From: Sneathiella sp. P13V-1 | Lineage (GTDB): Bacteria > Pseudomonadota > Alphaproteobacteria > Sneathiellales > Sneathiellaceae | Direction of reading: 5' to 3' | Length of the DNA stretch: 64,000 nucleotides | NCBI RefSeq assembly: GCF_015143595.1 | Contig: NZ_WYEU01000001.1 | Location: forward strand, 434,001-498,000 | Notes under the pieces: model-generated | The model's input: only the letters and a program-made list of their open reading frames with translations | The model's database searches: none | What the model was told of the DNA's origin: nothing | Shown here: positions 26,257-35,188 of the stretch, piece after piece | Layout of the letters: every line of letters begins with the position of its first letter | How positions within the stretch are numbered: position 1 is the stretch's first letter | Translations under genes and position numbers: made by a program

Positions 26257-27594
26257 TCAGTGCCCCTCTCCTTGTGCGACCATATCTGCCGAGACACCTT
26301 TCTTCTTCTTCAAGAAGACGGACGGATCACGGGAAGAAATCAGACCACGTGGACGCCATACCATGATGACAACCATCGCAAGACCAAAGATCAACATACG
26401 GAACTGTTCAGCTTCACGGAACACTTCAAAGCCGCCGATCAGGAAGATAGAGGCGATAACAACACCGATCTGCGATCCCATACCACCCAAAACAACAATG
26501 GCCAGAATGAGAGCCGATTCGATAAAGGTGAAACTCTCCGGTGAGATAAAGCCCTGACGAGTTGCGAAGAAGGATCCGGCAAAACCTGCGAACATTGCTC
26601 CGATAGAGAAAGCAGACAGTTTCACCAATGTGGTATTCAACCCAAGTGAACGACAGGCAATTTCATCTTCACGAAGCGCTTCCCACGCGCGGCCAATGGG
26701 CAAACGGCGCAAGCGGTTCGTCACCACATTTGTCACAAGAGCCAAAATCAGGATCAGGAAGTAGAGGAAAATAATCCGGTGCATGGAGGAAAACTCCAGT
26801 CCGAAAAAGTCAGCAAAAGTTCCCTCACCGAAACGCTTGAACTCAAGTCCAAAGAAAGTTGGCCGCGGAATGCCTGAAAGGCCATCTGGGCCACCGGTAA
26901 ATTCGTACCAGTTCAGAAGAACCACACGAATAATTTCACCAAAGGCCAATGTCACAATGGCCAGATAGTCACCGCGAAGGCGCAACACAGGGAAACCAAG
27001 AATGATCCCCCAGAAAGCGGCCAGAATACCGGCAAGCGGCAGACATAGCCAGAAAGACAGTCCAAAATAGTGTGCGAGCAGCGCATAGGAATAAGCGCCC
27101 ACCGCGTAGAAGGCCACGTAACCAAGATCGAGAAGCCCCGCAAGTCCCACCACAATATTAAGGCCCCAACCAAGCATCACATACGTGAGGATCAGAATAC
27201 TGAGATCCAGGAGGTAACGATCGGTTGTTGGCAAAAACGGCCAAACCAGCGCTAGTAATAGCATTGTTGGTAGGAAGAATTTCCCAACCGGAGCCAAACT
27301 TGTCGTAACTGAAGCCTTCAGGCCGTCAGAAATAAGCGGCTGACGCTCGTTCACAGGTTTACGCCAAATGGTAACCCAGAGGATCAACCGAACAACAACG
27401 ACCAACGCCACAGCGCCAAGCCCCAGCATAGCATCTGTCTCAATTGAAAGGCCACCAGAAGCAGTTACTGTCTGAAACCCGAGGGTCGTACCAAAGATTG
27501 CTGCCGCCAAGAAGGCCGTCACGACAAGATCTTTCAACAGGTGCGCCGGGTTTAAACCTCCAGCGCCGCCTGTCTGTGTTGCAGATCCGCTCAT
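26257..27594 (-). CDS. livM: Branched-chain amino acid ABC transporter, permease LivM
   Basis: 445 residues, longer than E. coli LivM-type cores because of a ~100-residue N-terminal part with extra hydrophobic helices. The permease core shows [20 protein letters not shown] and [20 protein letters not shown] (the ATPase-contact loop), then [20 protein letters not shown]. It forms the membrane channel with LivH. Its start overlaps the livH stop. Confidence 0.95.
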   Translation of the reverse strand: MSGSATQTGGAGGLNPAHLLKDLVVTAFLAAAIFGTTLGFQTVTASGGLSIETDAMLGLGAVALVVVVRLILWVTIWRKPVNERQPLISDGLKASVTTSLAPVGKFFLPTMLLLALVWPFLPTTDRYLLDLSILILTYVMLGWGLNIVVGLAGLLDLGYVAFYAVGAYSYALLAHYFGLSFWLCLPLAGILAAFWGIILGFPVLRLRGDYLAIVTLAFGEIIRVVLLNWYEFTGGPDGLSGIPRPTFFGLEFKRFGEGTFADFFGLEFSSMHRIIFLYFLILILALVTNVVTNRLRRLPIGRAWEALREDEIACRSLGLNTTLVKLSAFSIGAMFAGFAGSFFATRQGFISPESFTFIESALILAIVVLGGMGSQIGVVIASIFLIGGFEVFREAEQFRMLIFGLAMVVIMVWRPRGLISSRDPSVFLKKKKGVSADMVAQGEGH

Positions 27595-28529
27595 TATACT
27601 TTTTCGACCTCTGGTTTACCGAGGAGACCCTGCGGCAAGAAGATCAACACAACGGCCAGCATGGCAAAGGCCGCAACGTCTTTATATTCCACCGAGAAAT
27701 ACGCAGACCAGAAGGTTTCAATCAAGCCAATCACAAGGCCACCCAGCATCGCCCCTGGCAGGGAACCGATACCGCCAAGAACCGCAGCTGTAAAGGCTTT
27801 CACACCCGCAATAAAGCCTATGAAGAAGTCAATCACACCATAGTAAAGCAGGAACATCAAACCAGCCACTGCCGCCAGTGCCGCGCCCATCACGAAGGTC
27901 GTGGAGATCGTGCGGTCCACATTGATACCCAGCAAGGATGCCATTTTCTGGTCCTGCTCACAGGCGCGCTGCGCACGGCCCAGAGATGTCTTGGCAATGA
28001 TCAAAGAGAAGACAGTCATCAACACCACAGTTACCGCAATAATCGCGATTTGGATATTTGATATCTGGACAAGGAATTCGCCATTTTCATCAACCCGCTT
28101 CATAATCGTGTAACCACCAGACACAATTGGCTGCAGCGGTTTCACGCGTGCGCCTTGTGCGATCTGGATGTAGTTCTGAAGAACAATGGAAACACCAATA
28201 GCAGTAATCAGTGGAGCAAGGCGGAAGGATCCGCGAAGGGGCTTGTAAGCCAGTCGTTCAAGTGTCCAACCGTAAACGGAGGAAATCACCATTGCGCATA
28301 CCAACACTAGGATCAGGGCGAGGATAATAACACCAACACCAGACGAAACCGCAATCCCGAGAGCTGTAATTACAATCAAAGAAATAAACGCGCCGACCAT
28401 AAAGACGTCGCCATGCGCAAAGTTAATCATTCCGATAATGCCATAAACCATCGTGTAACCGATGGCGATCAGGCCATAAATCGAACCCAGCGTGATCCCA
28501 TTGATCAACTGCTGAAGAAAGTATTCCAT
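27594..28529 (-). CDS. livH: Branched-chain amino acid ABC transporter, permease LivH
   Basis: 311 residues with about eight hydrophobic helices. The N-terminus [20 protein letters not shown] and the [20 protein letters not shown] loop identify LivH. It is the first gene of the livHMGF operon. A 7-base hairpin (28575-28596) lies in the predicted 5' leader. Confidence 0.95.
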   Translation of the reverse strand: MEYFLQQLINGITLGSIYGLIAIGYTMVYGIIGMINFAHGDVFMVGAFISLIVITALGIAVSSGVGVIILALILVLVCAMVISSVYGWTLERLAYKPLRGSFRLAPLITAIGVSIVLQNYIQIAQGARVKPLQPIVSGGYTIMKRVDENGEFLVQISNIQIAIIAVTVVLMTVFSLIIAKTSLGRAQRACEQDQKMASLLGINVDRTISTTFVMGAALAAVAGLMFLLYYGVIDFFIGFIAGVKAFTAAVLGGIGSLPGAMLGGLVIGLIETFWSAYFSVEYKDVAAFAMLAVVLIFLPQGLLGKPEVEKV

Positions 28530-28849
28530 TCGGCACCTCCCTGTCCGCTGATGCCATAATATAAAAACAACACTGTCCGCCTTCCCTCGGGCGGACTGAT
28601 CAGATCATTGTTAAGAAAATATGAAGATCTGATTTGCCCAAGCCTATGAAGTCGCGTCCGATTAGGCAAGCCTGTTGTTAGGCAAACTCGAATTTAGGTG
28701 AATTTTGAGTAATAAAATAACCCAAAGAGCAATTTCCGTCAGATAATTATTACGGAATAAAGTATTTCTGTCGGATTTCCAACCAAACCCGCGGCATGAA
28801 TCTCGAAAGAATATTTCGCACGTTAAATAAAGCATTCCGTTAAGTAAGC
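28530..28849. other. 320-base gap upstream of livH
   Basis: No gene is supported here. It should contain the livH promoter on the minus strand, but no good -35/-10 pair stands out. A hairpin GTCCGCC / GGCGGAC (28575-28596) would fall in the livH leader. The rest is AT-rich, with scattered short repeats such as ATTCCG and CGGAAT. Confidence 0.5.
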
Positions 28850-28880
28850 AAAAAGGGCGGTGATAAAAGATTCACCGCCC
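28850..28880 (-). terminator. Rho-independent terminator of thiolase-DUF35 operon
   Basis: A perfect 9-base stem (GGGCGGTGA / TCACCGCCC, 28855-28880) with an 8-base loop is followed on the minus strand by five T. It sits 30 bases past the DUF35 stop. Confidence 0.9.
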
Positions 28881-28909
28881 TTCCAAAAATTCCATCTACA
28901 CCCTGTTCA

Positions 28910-29308
28910 TTATGCCGGTGTGAATGTCGGAACCGGAGGGCCATCCCCTTCCGTTTCCGAGAATTTCAATTTCACCTTCTGCCCAATTTCAAGTTTGGAA
29001 AGATCACAATCCACAATATTGGTCATCATGGAAATATCAGTTCCATCAAGCGTGACATAAGCAATTGCATATGGGACAGGCGCCCGCCACATCACACTAA
29101 AGGAGTAAATTGCGCCGCCGCCCTCTGCTTCCTTGAAGTAGGTATCGTCACTGCCGCAGTGCGGACAGATCGGACGCGGATAATGGTGCGGATTTCCGCA
29201 AGAATTACAGTAACGCACCAGCAATTTACCTTCGCGGGCACCGTTCCAATATTCTTCCGTTCCCGGATACACTTCAGGGGCGGGAATGCTTCTTTGTTCC
29301 TGTGTCAT
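28910..29308 (-). CDS. Zn-ribbon/OB-fold protein (DUF35), partner of thiolase-like enzyme
   Basis: 132 residues from the ATG at 29308 (MTQEQRSIPAPEVYPGTEEY); longer in-frame starts run inside the upstream thiolase gene. A rubredoxin-like zinc ribbon (RYCNSCGNPHHYPRPICPHC, with four Cys) is followed by the OB-fold part (VMWRAPVPYAIAYVTLDGTD). DUF35 proteins bind thiolase-fold enzymes and help form the acyl-CoA site, for example in archaeal thiolase/HMG-CoA synthase complexes and in steroid side-chain aldolases. The gene begins one base after the thiolase stop, so the pair is almost certainly a complex. Confidence 0.9.
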   Translation of the reverse strand: MTQEQRSIPAPEVYPGTEEYWNGAREGKLLVRYCNSCGNPHHYPRPICPHCGSDDTYFKEAEGGGAIYSFSVMWRAPVPYAIAYVTLDGTDISMMTNIVDCDLSKLEIGQKVKLKFSETEGDGPPVPTFTPA

Positions 29309-29309
29309 T

Positions 29310-30476
29310 TTATTCCCTTTCCAGAATGAGAGTTGCACTGCCGTGACGTGTTCCGAGTGATCCACCCGTACCATGAGCGAGAACCAGATCACAGTTTGGC
29401 ACCTGAACAGCTGGATGAGCTTCGCCGCGAAGCTGACGCACCGCTTCGATAACCTTGGTCATGCCACCGCGGTTAGCAGGGTGGTTGTTGCAAAGTCCGC
29501 CGCCGTCTGTATTAAAAGGCAACTTACCGACACCGGAAATCAGGTTCCCATCGGAGACAAACTTGCCGCCCTCACCCTTTTCACAGAAACCAAGGTCTTC
29601 AAGCTGCATCAATACGGTGATTGTGAAGCTGTCATAGATGGAGGCGTACTTAATATCGGATGGTTTCACACCTGCTTCTGCGAAAGCGTTTGGACCGGAG
29701 ACAGCCGCACCACTATATGTCAGATCAACACGCCCCCCCATTTGACCCTTTGGAGACTCGCCTGCGCCTTTAATTTTCACTAAAGGACGATTGAGCGTTT
29801 TAGCGATTTCAGGGGAGACAACAACCAATGCCCCGCCGCCGTCACTGATAACGCAGCAATCAAGGCGGTGCAGCGGATCGGAAATGAGCGGGGAGTTCAC
29901 TACATCTTCAACGGTCACCACATCCTGCAACACAGCATTTGGATTGTGCTGCGCGTGATGTGACGCCGCCACTTTAATCCAGGCCAGCTGTTCGCTTGTT
30001 GTGCCAAACTCATACATATGACGCATGGCACACATGCCATACATGTTTGTGATCACAGGCGCAAAAGGCAGCTCAAACGGAACGTCCGGGCTGTCACCAT
30101 AGACACGTGGCTTGGTGCCTGTTGCCATGCCTTCCGCTTTTGGACGACCTGCAAGCGTAATAAGCGCGACGCTACATTTTCCAAGAGCAATGGCTTCCGC
30201 AGCATGAGCCACATGAACAAGGTAGGATGATCCACCTGTTTCCGTGCTATCCACATGGCGCAGTTTCAACCCCATATAGTCTGCAAGGTTGATGGGCCCC
30301 AAGCCCGGCGCATCACCCGCACAGAAATAGCCGTCCACGTCATCTTTAGTGAGGCCCGCATCTTTTAGGGCGCCCAACGCACATTCCGCGTGCAACTGTG
30401 CGACCGATTTATCCAAGGCTTTACGTGTCGGATGCTCAAACGCACCGGCAATATAGGCCTTGCCATTAATAGACAT
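29310..30476 (-). CDS. Thiolase-fold protein lacking catalytic cysteines (Ltp2/SCP2-thiolase-like)
   Basis: 388 residues. The fold is thiolase: YIAGAFEHPTRKALDKSVAQ at the N-terminus, YASIYDSFTITVLMQLEDLG in the middle and CNNHPANRGGMTKVIEAVRQ near the His loop. The usual nucleophile position reads STETGGSSYLVHVAHAAEAI, with no Cys (compare NQLCGSG in PhaA here), and the C-terminal Cys loop reads LAHGTGGSLGTRHGS rather than CIGGG. Members of this group with a DUF35 partner include the Ltp2 aldolases that cleave steroid side chains. Thiolytic activity is therefore doubtful. The exact reaction cannot be read from sequence. Confidence 0.88.
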   Translation of the reverse strand: MSINGKAYIAGAFEHPTRKALDKSVAQLHAECALGALKDAGLTKDDVDGYFCAGDAPGLGPINLADYMGLKLRHVDSTETGGSSYLVHVAHAAEAIALGKCSVALITLAGRPKAEGMATGTKPRVYGDSPDVPFELPFAPVITNMYGMCAMRHMYEFGTTSEQLAWIKVAASHHAQHNPNAVLQDVVTVEDVVNSPLISDPLHRLDCCVISDGGGALVVVSPEIAKTLNRPLVKIKGAGESPKGQMGGRVDLTYSGAAVSGPNAFAEAGVKPSDIKYASIYDSFTITVLMQLEDLGFCEKGEGGKFVSDGNLISGVGKLPFNTDGGGLCNNHPANRGGMTKVIEAVRQLRGEAHPAVQVPNCDLVLAHGTGGSLGTRHGSATLILERE

Positions 30477-30530
30477 TGATTGATCCCTTCTTATTTTGTT
30501 TGTTTTTGGCGCTGGGAATTGCGCGGTTCA

Positions 30531-30590
30531 TTAACTAGGGCTAGCAAAGAATTTTCTTAAATTCAACAATATAATAAGCTAGCTAGTTAA
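30531..30590. promoter_or_regulatory. Nested palindromes upstream of the thiolase-like gene
   Basis: An outer inverted repeat (TTAACTAGGGCTAGC 30531-30545, GCTAGCTAGTTAA 30578-30590) surrounds an inner GAATTT-TCTT-AAATTC palindrome (30549-30564). It lies in the leader of the thiolase-DUF35 operon and touches the cpdR stop codon at its right end. No T-run follows, so an operator is more likely than a terminator. Confidence 0.45.
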
Positions 30591-31000
30591 TTTGTCAGCC
30601 CTTTGTCAGCTGTGGTTGTTTTTGCTGATAGGGAAGACGCTTTTAACGCCTCTTCCACCCGCTCGCAGATCTCATCCAACGTGAAAGGTTTTGCGAGTAC
30701 ATCAAAAATCAGCTCTTCCAGATTGTGAGCGCGTTGCCGCTCTGCGGCATATCCTGTCATCAGGAGTACTTTCAAATCCGGAAATTCTTTTGCGACCTTT
30801 AAAGACAAGGCAATGCCATCCATTACCGGCATCACAATATCTGTCAGCAATAGGTCAAAAGGTGGATCCGCTTCCAGTAGCGCGTGCAAGCCTTCTGCGC
30901 CATCACGGACAGCGACAACGTCGTGCCCGTGATAACTCAAGGCACGTTGGACAAACTCCCTTAAAGAAGCCTCGTCTTCTGCTACCAATATCTTAGCCAA
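30587..31000 (-). CDS. cpdR: CpdR-like single-domain response regulator
   Basis: 137 residues. It has a receiver domain only: ILVAEDEASLREFVQRALSY, phospho-acceptor Asp in LLLTDIVMPVMDGI, Thr in VLLMTGYAAE, Lys in VLAKPFTLDEI. In alphaproteobacteria this family (CpdR) localises the ClpXP protease during the cell cycle. The TTG start at 31000 has a very strong GGAGGGGGG ribosome-binding site. It is third in the zinc-ribbon/hpt/cpdR run, opposite ftsEX, a conserved neighbourhood. CpdR identity is inferred from domain content and synteny. Confidence 0.8.
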   Translation of the reverse strand: MAKILVAEDEASLREFVQRALSYHGHDVVAVRDGAEGLHALLEADPPFDLLLTDIVMPVMDGIALSLKVAKEFPDLKVLLMTGYAAERQRAHNLEELIFDVLAKPFTLDEICERVEEALKASSLSAKTTTADKGLTN

Positions 31001-31014
31001 TCCCCCCTCCGGTC

Positions 31015-31554
31015 TTAGGCGTCAGTGATATGTCCGATATACGGCAATTCACGATAATAGTGCGCATAATCCAGGCCATAGCCAATGACAAATTTGTCAG
31101 GACAGTCGAAACCGACGAAATCTGCTTCGAAATCTACAATGCGTTTGCCTTTTTTATCAAGCATCAGACATGTACGCACCATTTCAGCGCCTCGATCCAG
31201 AAGCTCCTGCTGGGCAAAAGCCATTGTCCGGCCCGATTCCAGAATATCATCAATCAGCAGAACACGTCGGCCTTTGACGGTATCCACAATATCACGGGTG
31301 ATCACAACGGTACCGCTGCTGATCTGTTTGTCGCCGTAGGAAGACAGCGCCATAAAATCGATTTGCGGACGAACGCCTGCGTGGTGTAATTCGCGGATCA
31401 GATCCGCGGCAAAAACAAAACTGCCTTTCAGAACCGCAATCACCAGAAGATCTTCACCCATGTCAGAGGCAATCTGCTCAGCCAGTTCTTTATTGCGTCG
31501 CTCAATATCAGCGCTGGAAAAAAGTACTTCAATATTTGGCTTTTTATCGGCCAT
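31015..31554 (-). CDS. hpt: Hypoxanthine phosphoribosyltransferase
   Basis: 179 residues from the ATG at 31554 (MADKKPNIEVLFSSADIERR), with GGAG upstream. VLLIDDILESGRTMAFAQQE is the PRPP-binding loop, VLKGSFVFAADLIREL the family N-terminal motif, and YHS-unrelated FVIGYGLDYAHYYRELPYIG the C-terminal signature. It salvages hypoxanthine and guanine to nucleotides. Confidence 0.95.
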   Translation of the reverse strand: MADKKPNIEVLFSSADIERRNKELAEQIASDMGEDLLVIAVLKGSFVFAADLIRELHHAGVRPQIDFMALSSYGDKQISSGTVVITRDIVDTVKGRRVLLIDDILESGRTMAFAQQELLDRGAEMVRTCLMLDKKGKRIVDFEADFVGFDCPDKFVIGYGLDYAHYYRELPYIGHITDA

Positions 31555-31583
31555 TTGTGTCTCCAAACGGGAAAATCCCGATC

Positions 31584-32321
31584 CTATTGTTTATCGTCTG
31601 TGACCGCTTTTCTTGGTGCAATCAAATTCGCTTTAATATGTTTGGCTTCAGCCGGCGGCTGGTTCATGCTTGAAGAAAATTCAACTTTCTCCCAAGGGCC
31701 AACCTTCTCAGCTTTTGGTTTAGCCTGCCAGCTATAGACATGCAGTCCCTCCGAATCGACCAACTGGATTGCAATGCGCGGGATTGGGCGCTCTTCACTG
31801 GTGATGTTGACGATTTCACCCGTCACTGTCAGGCGGATAACACCATTTTCTTCAACTGATGTATTCTGGACATTTCGAATTTCCAGACCCAACGTATTGG
31901 CTGTTTTTACATCCAGTTTCAACGAATGATAAAGGGACGCTGTGCCAGGCATGATCTGAACAACAAAATTACGTCCATAATAGGCGCCAGCCCCAAGACC
32001 GCCCAGAATTATCAGGAAGATCAACCATCCAAGCCAGCTACGCTTCTTTGGCTCAGGCTTGGGGCGCGGGCGCGGTTTCGTCGCCCGTGTCATCTCCTCG
32101 ATACTCATCCCTGCTTCTGGCGCGGGGGCAACCTCTTCCCTAGGTTCCGGCGCTGGTGCGTCGTCTACAACAGGTTCATCCAGAGTAATTGGCGCATCTT
32201 CAGGCGGAAACTCCCGCCATTTGTGACCACACTTGGCGCATTTCACCATCCGTCCTTCCGGGCCGATGGAAGCCGCATTAATCGAATAACGCGTTGAACA
32301 GGAGGAACAAGTTAATATCAT
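31584..32321 (-). CDS. MJ0042-type zinc-ribbon membrane protein with DUF3426-like C-terminus
   Basis: 245 residues. The N-terminal zinc ribbon CSSCSTRYSINAASIGPEGR followed by VKCAKCGHKW has two CxxC pairs. A proline/glutamate-rich linker follows (about residues 45-95), then one transmembrane helix near residues 98-118 (SWLGWLIFLIILGGLGAGAY) and a C-terminal domain (LGLEIRNVQNTSVEENGVIR) like DUF3426. The topology puts the zinc ribbon in the cytoplasm and the C-domain in the periplasm. Such genes commonly sit opposite ftsEX in alphaproteobacteria. The function is unknown. Confidence 0.85.
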   Translation of the reverse strand: MILTCSSCSTRYSINAASIGPEGRMVKCAKCGHKWREFPPEDAPITLDEPVVDDAPAPEPREEVAPAPEAGMSIEEMTRATKPRPRPKPEPKKRSWLGWLIFLIILGGLGAGAYYGRNFVVQIMPGTASLYHSLKLDVKTANTLGLEIRNVQNTSVEENGVIRLTVTGEIVNITSEERPIPRIAIQLVDSEGLHVYSWQAKPKAEKVGPWEKVEFSSSMNQPPAEAKHIKANLIAPRKAVTDDKQ

Positions 32322-32449
32322 AGGTCGGAAGCTATCAGTCCTAGAGTTTAAGAATTCTATTTTTATAGGCTTTCAGACAAACATGCACAAGACTAGGCAA
32401 TAAATCCACTTTAGATTATTGTGGGTTCAAAATTTAAGGGGAGGATTTT

Positions 32450-33145
32450 TTGGTCAGGTTCGAAAATGTTGGTATGCGTTACGGAATGGGACCAGAAGTT
32501 CTGCGGGATATCAATTTACATCTAAGCCCCGGATCTTTTCACTTTTTGACCGGCCCTACAGGTGCCGGGAAAAGCTCTCTCCTTAAACTTCTTGCCCTCT
32601 CTCACCGGCCAAGCCGCGGTCTTCTGACCCTATTTGGTCAGGAAGTGAGCCAGTTAAAACGCGAAGACCTGCCTGACTTTAGGCGGAAAATTGGTGTGGT
32701 TTTTCAGGAATTTCGCCTGATCGATCACCTAACCGCCTTTGAAAATGTAGCCCTGCCCCTTCGAATCGCTGAGGCGGATGAGGAACTCGTTCGAAAGAAC
32801 GTGCATGAGCTTTTAAACTGGGTTGACCTTGGGAATCAGATGAACGCCAAACCACCAACTTTATCGGGCGGTGAAAAACAGCGTGTTGCCATTGCTCGGG
32901 CCATAATCAATCGCCCGCAACTTCTCATTGCGGACGAGCCCACAGGCAGTATGGATCCGGAAATGGGTCTGCGCCTGATGTATTTATTTCAGGAACTCAA
33001 CAAACTTGGGACCACTGTAGTCATCGCAACCCACGACATTGAAATGATCCGGCGTTTTGCCCACCCTGTCATGTATCTCGAAGACAGCACCCTGCATTCA
33101 ACAACACCTTCGGCCTACCTTGCCCGTTTTGAGGGGTTGAGATGA
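32450..33145 (+). CDS. ftsE: Cell division ATP-binding protein FtsE
   Basis: 231 residues from a TTG at 32450 with AAGGGGAGGA upstream. Walker [16 protein letters not shown]-loop [11 protein letters not shown], signature [15 protein letters not shown] and Walker [15 protein letters not shown] are intact. FtsE with FtsX forms an ABC-like complex at the divisome that controls cell-wall hydrolase activity. Its last bases overlap the ftsX start. Confidence 0.95.
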   Translation: MVRFENVGMRYGMGPEVLRDINLHLSPGSFHFLTGPTGAGKSSLLKLLALSHRPSRGLLTLFGQEVSQLKREDLPDFRRKIGVVFQEFRLIDHLTAFENVALPLRIAEADEELVRKNVHELLNWVDLGNQMNAKPPTLSGGEKQRVAIARAIINRPQLLIADEPTGSMDPEMGLRLMYLFQELNKLGTTVVIATHDIEMIRRFAHPVMYLEDSTLHSTTPSAYLARFEGLR

Positions 33146-34032
33146 AATTCAGCTTCCTTGCCAAACCCTCCGAACTACAATTGGAGAAAGACGCTTCCAG
33201 TAAATACCTGCCTGTCGTAGTTGCAGCCATGGTCTTTTTGGCGTCGCTTTCTCTTATTGGATTGTTTTCCATCAATTCTGCCATTTCCAGCTGGTCGGGT
33301 GCGATCAGCGGTAATCTGACCGTAGAAATCGCCTATGACAAAGACTCGGATATGGATAAAAAATCCCAAAAGGCGGTCTCTTTCCTAAAAACTGTACCTG
33401 GATTGGACGAAGTGAGAGCCATTAGTTCTGGGGAAGCGGCCAAGTTGCTGGAGCCGTTTCTTGGGCGCGCTGATGTCATTGAACGCTTACCTCTTCCCCG
33501 CCTTATAGAAGTCACTGTTGCCGAGAACAGCGCGCTTGACCTTCTGGCAACAGCCAATCAACTGGAACAAGCCGTGCCGGGTGCACATTTGAACACCCAT
33601 CGGCCATGGCTGGATAAAATGTTGCTGCTTGCAAGATCCGTTCAGTTCCTAGCAGCAGCCATAATGTTCCTGATCAGCATGGTGACCGTTGTAATTATTA
33701 TTTTTGCCGCCCGAACCGGTATGGTGATGCATCATGATATTATCGAAGTCCTACATTTGATCGGAGCCAAAGACAGCTATATTGCCCGTCAATTTCAGGA
33801 TTATTTCGCCCGCCTTGCCCTTTATGGTGCAATTCCCGGTCTGATAATCGCCATAATCACCATGCAACTATTCACCTATCTTGCTGGACGTTTGGAAGCT
33901 GGCTTAATACAGCCCCCAACGATGATTTTGGAGGGGTGGATAGCACTTGCCATGCTGCCGCTTCTGGTTGCAATTTTAACAACATTTACAGTACGCTGGA
34001 TTGTATTGAGTTCCTTAAAACGGATGATGTAG
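33142..34032 (+). CDS. ftsX: Cell division protein FtsX
   Basis: 296 residues with four transmembrane helices: one at ~26-50, a periplasmic domain (~55-165), then three C-terminal helices (AAAIMFLISMVTVVIIIFAA; GAIPGLIIAIITMQLFTYLA; ALAMLPLLVAILTTFTVRWI). The motif VLHLIGAKDSYIARQFQDYF is the conserved FtsX cytoplasmic loop. It is coupled to ftsE by a 4-base overlap and to gmhB by a stop/start overlap. Confidence 0.93.
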   Translation: MKFSFLAKPSELQLEKDASSKYLPVVVAAMVFLASLSLIGLFSINSAISSWSGAISGNLTVEIAYDKDSDMDKKSQKAVSFLKTVPGLDEVRAISSGEAAKLLEPFLGRADVIERLPLPRLIEVTVAENSALDLLATANQLEQAVPGAHLNTHRPWLDKMLLLARSVQFLAAAIMFLISMVTVVIIIFAARTGMVMHHDIIEVLHLIGAKDSYIARQFQDYFARLALYGAIPGLIIAIITMQLFTYLAGRLEAGLIQPPTMILEGWIALAMLPLLVAILTTFTVRWIVLSSLKRMM

Positions 34033-34580
34033 TGCTTATCTTGCTGGACAGAGATGGTGTTCTAAATGAAGACCGTCCGGACTTTGTGAAAAATCCGGGT
34101 GAATTGATTATGATCCCCGGTGCAGCCGAGGCCGTTGCCCGACTAAAATCTGCAGGGCATCATCTGGCGATCGTTACAAATCAATCCTGTATTGGACGCG
34201 GTATTATCTCAGATGAAATGCTGGATCAGATCCACAGCAAACTGCTTCAGGCCATTCGATCTGCAGGTGGGGACATTGACCATATTTACGTGGCCCCAGA
34301 CGCGCCGTGGGAAGCAAGTGAAAACCGAAAACCTGGTGCCGGGATGATTTATCAGGCCTTGGACCGTTTCCGTACCCTTCCAGAAAAGGCGGTCATGATC
34401 GGGGATGCTAAAAGAGATCTGCAGGCGGCAGCAAAAGCAGGGGTTCATCGTATTCTTGTCCAAACAGGAAAAGGTGTGAAAACTCAAAAAGAAGGGTTGG
34501 ATCAAAATCTGATGCCAGTTTCCGTCGCCGCTAACCTTGCAGAAGCGGCCGATTTCATAGATCAAGGGCGGTATACATGA
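34032..34580 (+). CDS. gmhB: D-glycero-D-manno-heptose 1,7-bisphosphate 7-phosphatase-like HAD hydrolase
   Basis: 182 residues if it starts at the GTG at 34032, which overlaps the ftsX TAG by one base; longer in-frame starts lie inside ftsX. LILLDRDGVLNEDRPDFVKN is the HAD motif I (DxDG) and MIGDAKRDLQAAAKAGVH motif IV. The family hydrolyses heptose bisphosphate in LPS core synthesis, or histidinol phosphate in some members. Position with acyltransferase and YdcF genes favours an envelope role. The phosphatase class is solid; the heptose substrate is inferred. Confidence 0.87.
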   Translation: MLILLDRDGVLNEDRPDFVKNPGELIMIPGAAEAVARLKSAGHHLAIVTNQSCIGRGIISDEMLDQIHSKLLQAIRSAGGDIDHIYVAPDAPWEASENRKPGAGMIYQALDRFRTLPEKAVMIGDAKRDLQAAAKAGVHRILVQTGKGVKTQKEGLDQNLMPVSVAANLAEAADFIDQGRYT

Positions 34581-35188
34581 TGAGGTTTCTGCAGCAGCTC
34601 TGGCTCAATTTCCTGATGATCGTGATCCTCGCTTGGTTTGGCGGATACGTGCTTTTCATCCATCAGGTACGCACGCAGCCTAACGATGTCACCCGCAAAG
34701 CAGATGCCATCGTAGTGCTGACAGGCACAACCGCGCGCCTGAATGTCGCTTATCAACTCCTGACGGAAGGGGCGGGAGAGCGATTACTCATATCCGGCGT
34801 CAACCGGGTTATCAGCAAAGAAACCCTGCGACAGGCATTGGACGTTAATGAGAAGATCATGGAATGCTGTATTGATATTGGCAAACAGGCACTGGATACG
34901 GTTGGAAATGCAGATGAGATTTCCCTCTGGGCGGCAGAACGAGGGTATAAATCGCTGCTTGTCGTAACCAGCGCCTACCATATGCCAAGATCCCTTGTAG
35001 AGATCCGCCGCATGTTGCCAGACGCAACACTTTTGCCCGTTCCCGCACAGGATAAATCACTTGATCTAGAAAATTGGTGGCAAAATCCGAAAAGCATGTA
35101 CATATTGGCGGCCGAATTTAACAAGTTCCTGTTCAGCCTCATCCGCGCCCGAACAGAGAGCGCCGTCATGTCAGGAGACAGCAATTGA
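34577..35188 (+). CDS. YdcF family (DUF218) membrane protein
   Basis: 203 residues with one N-terminal transmembrane helix (FLMIVILAWFGGYVLFIHQV). The DUF218/YdcF motifs are AIVVLTGTTARLNVAYQLLT, LLISGVNRVISKETLRQALD and LLVVTSAYHMPRSLVEIRRM. Members include the ElyC/SanA group, linked to peptidoglycan and undecaprenyl metabolism. It overlaps gmhB by 4 bases and plsC by 4 bases. Confidence 0.88.
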   Translation: MMRFLQQLWLNFLMIVILAWFGGYVLFIHQVRTQPNDVTRKADAIVVLTGTTARLNVAYQLLTEGAGERLLISGVNRVISKETLRQALDVNEKIMECCIDIGKQALDTVGNADEISLWAAERGYKSLLVVTSAYHMPRSLVEIRRMLPDATLLPVPAQDKSLDLENWWQNPKSMYILAAEFNKFLFSLIRARTESAVMSGDSN

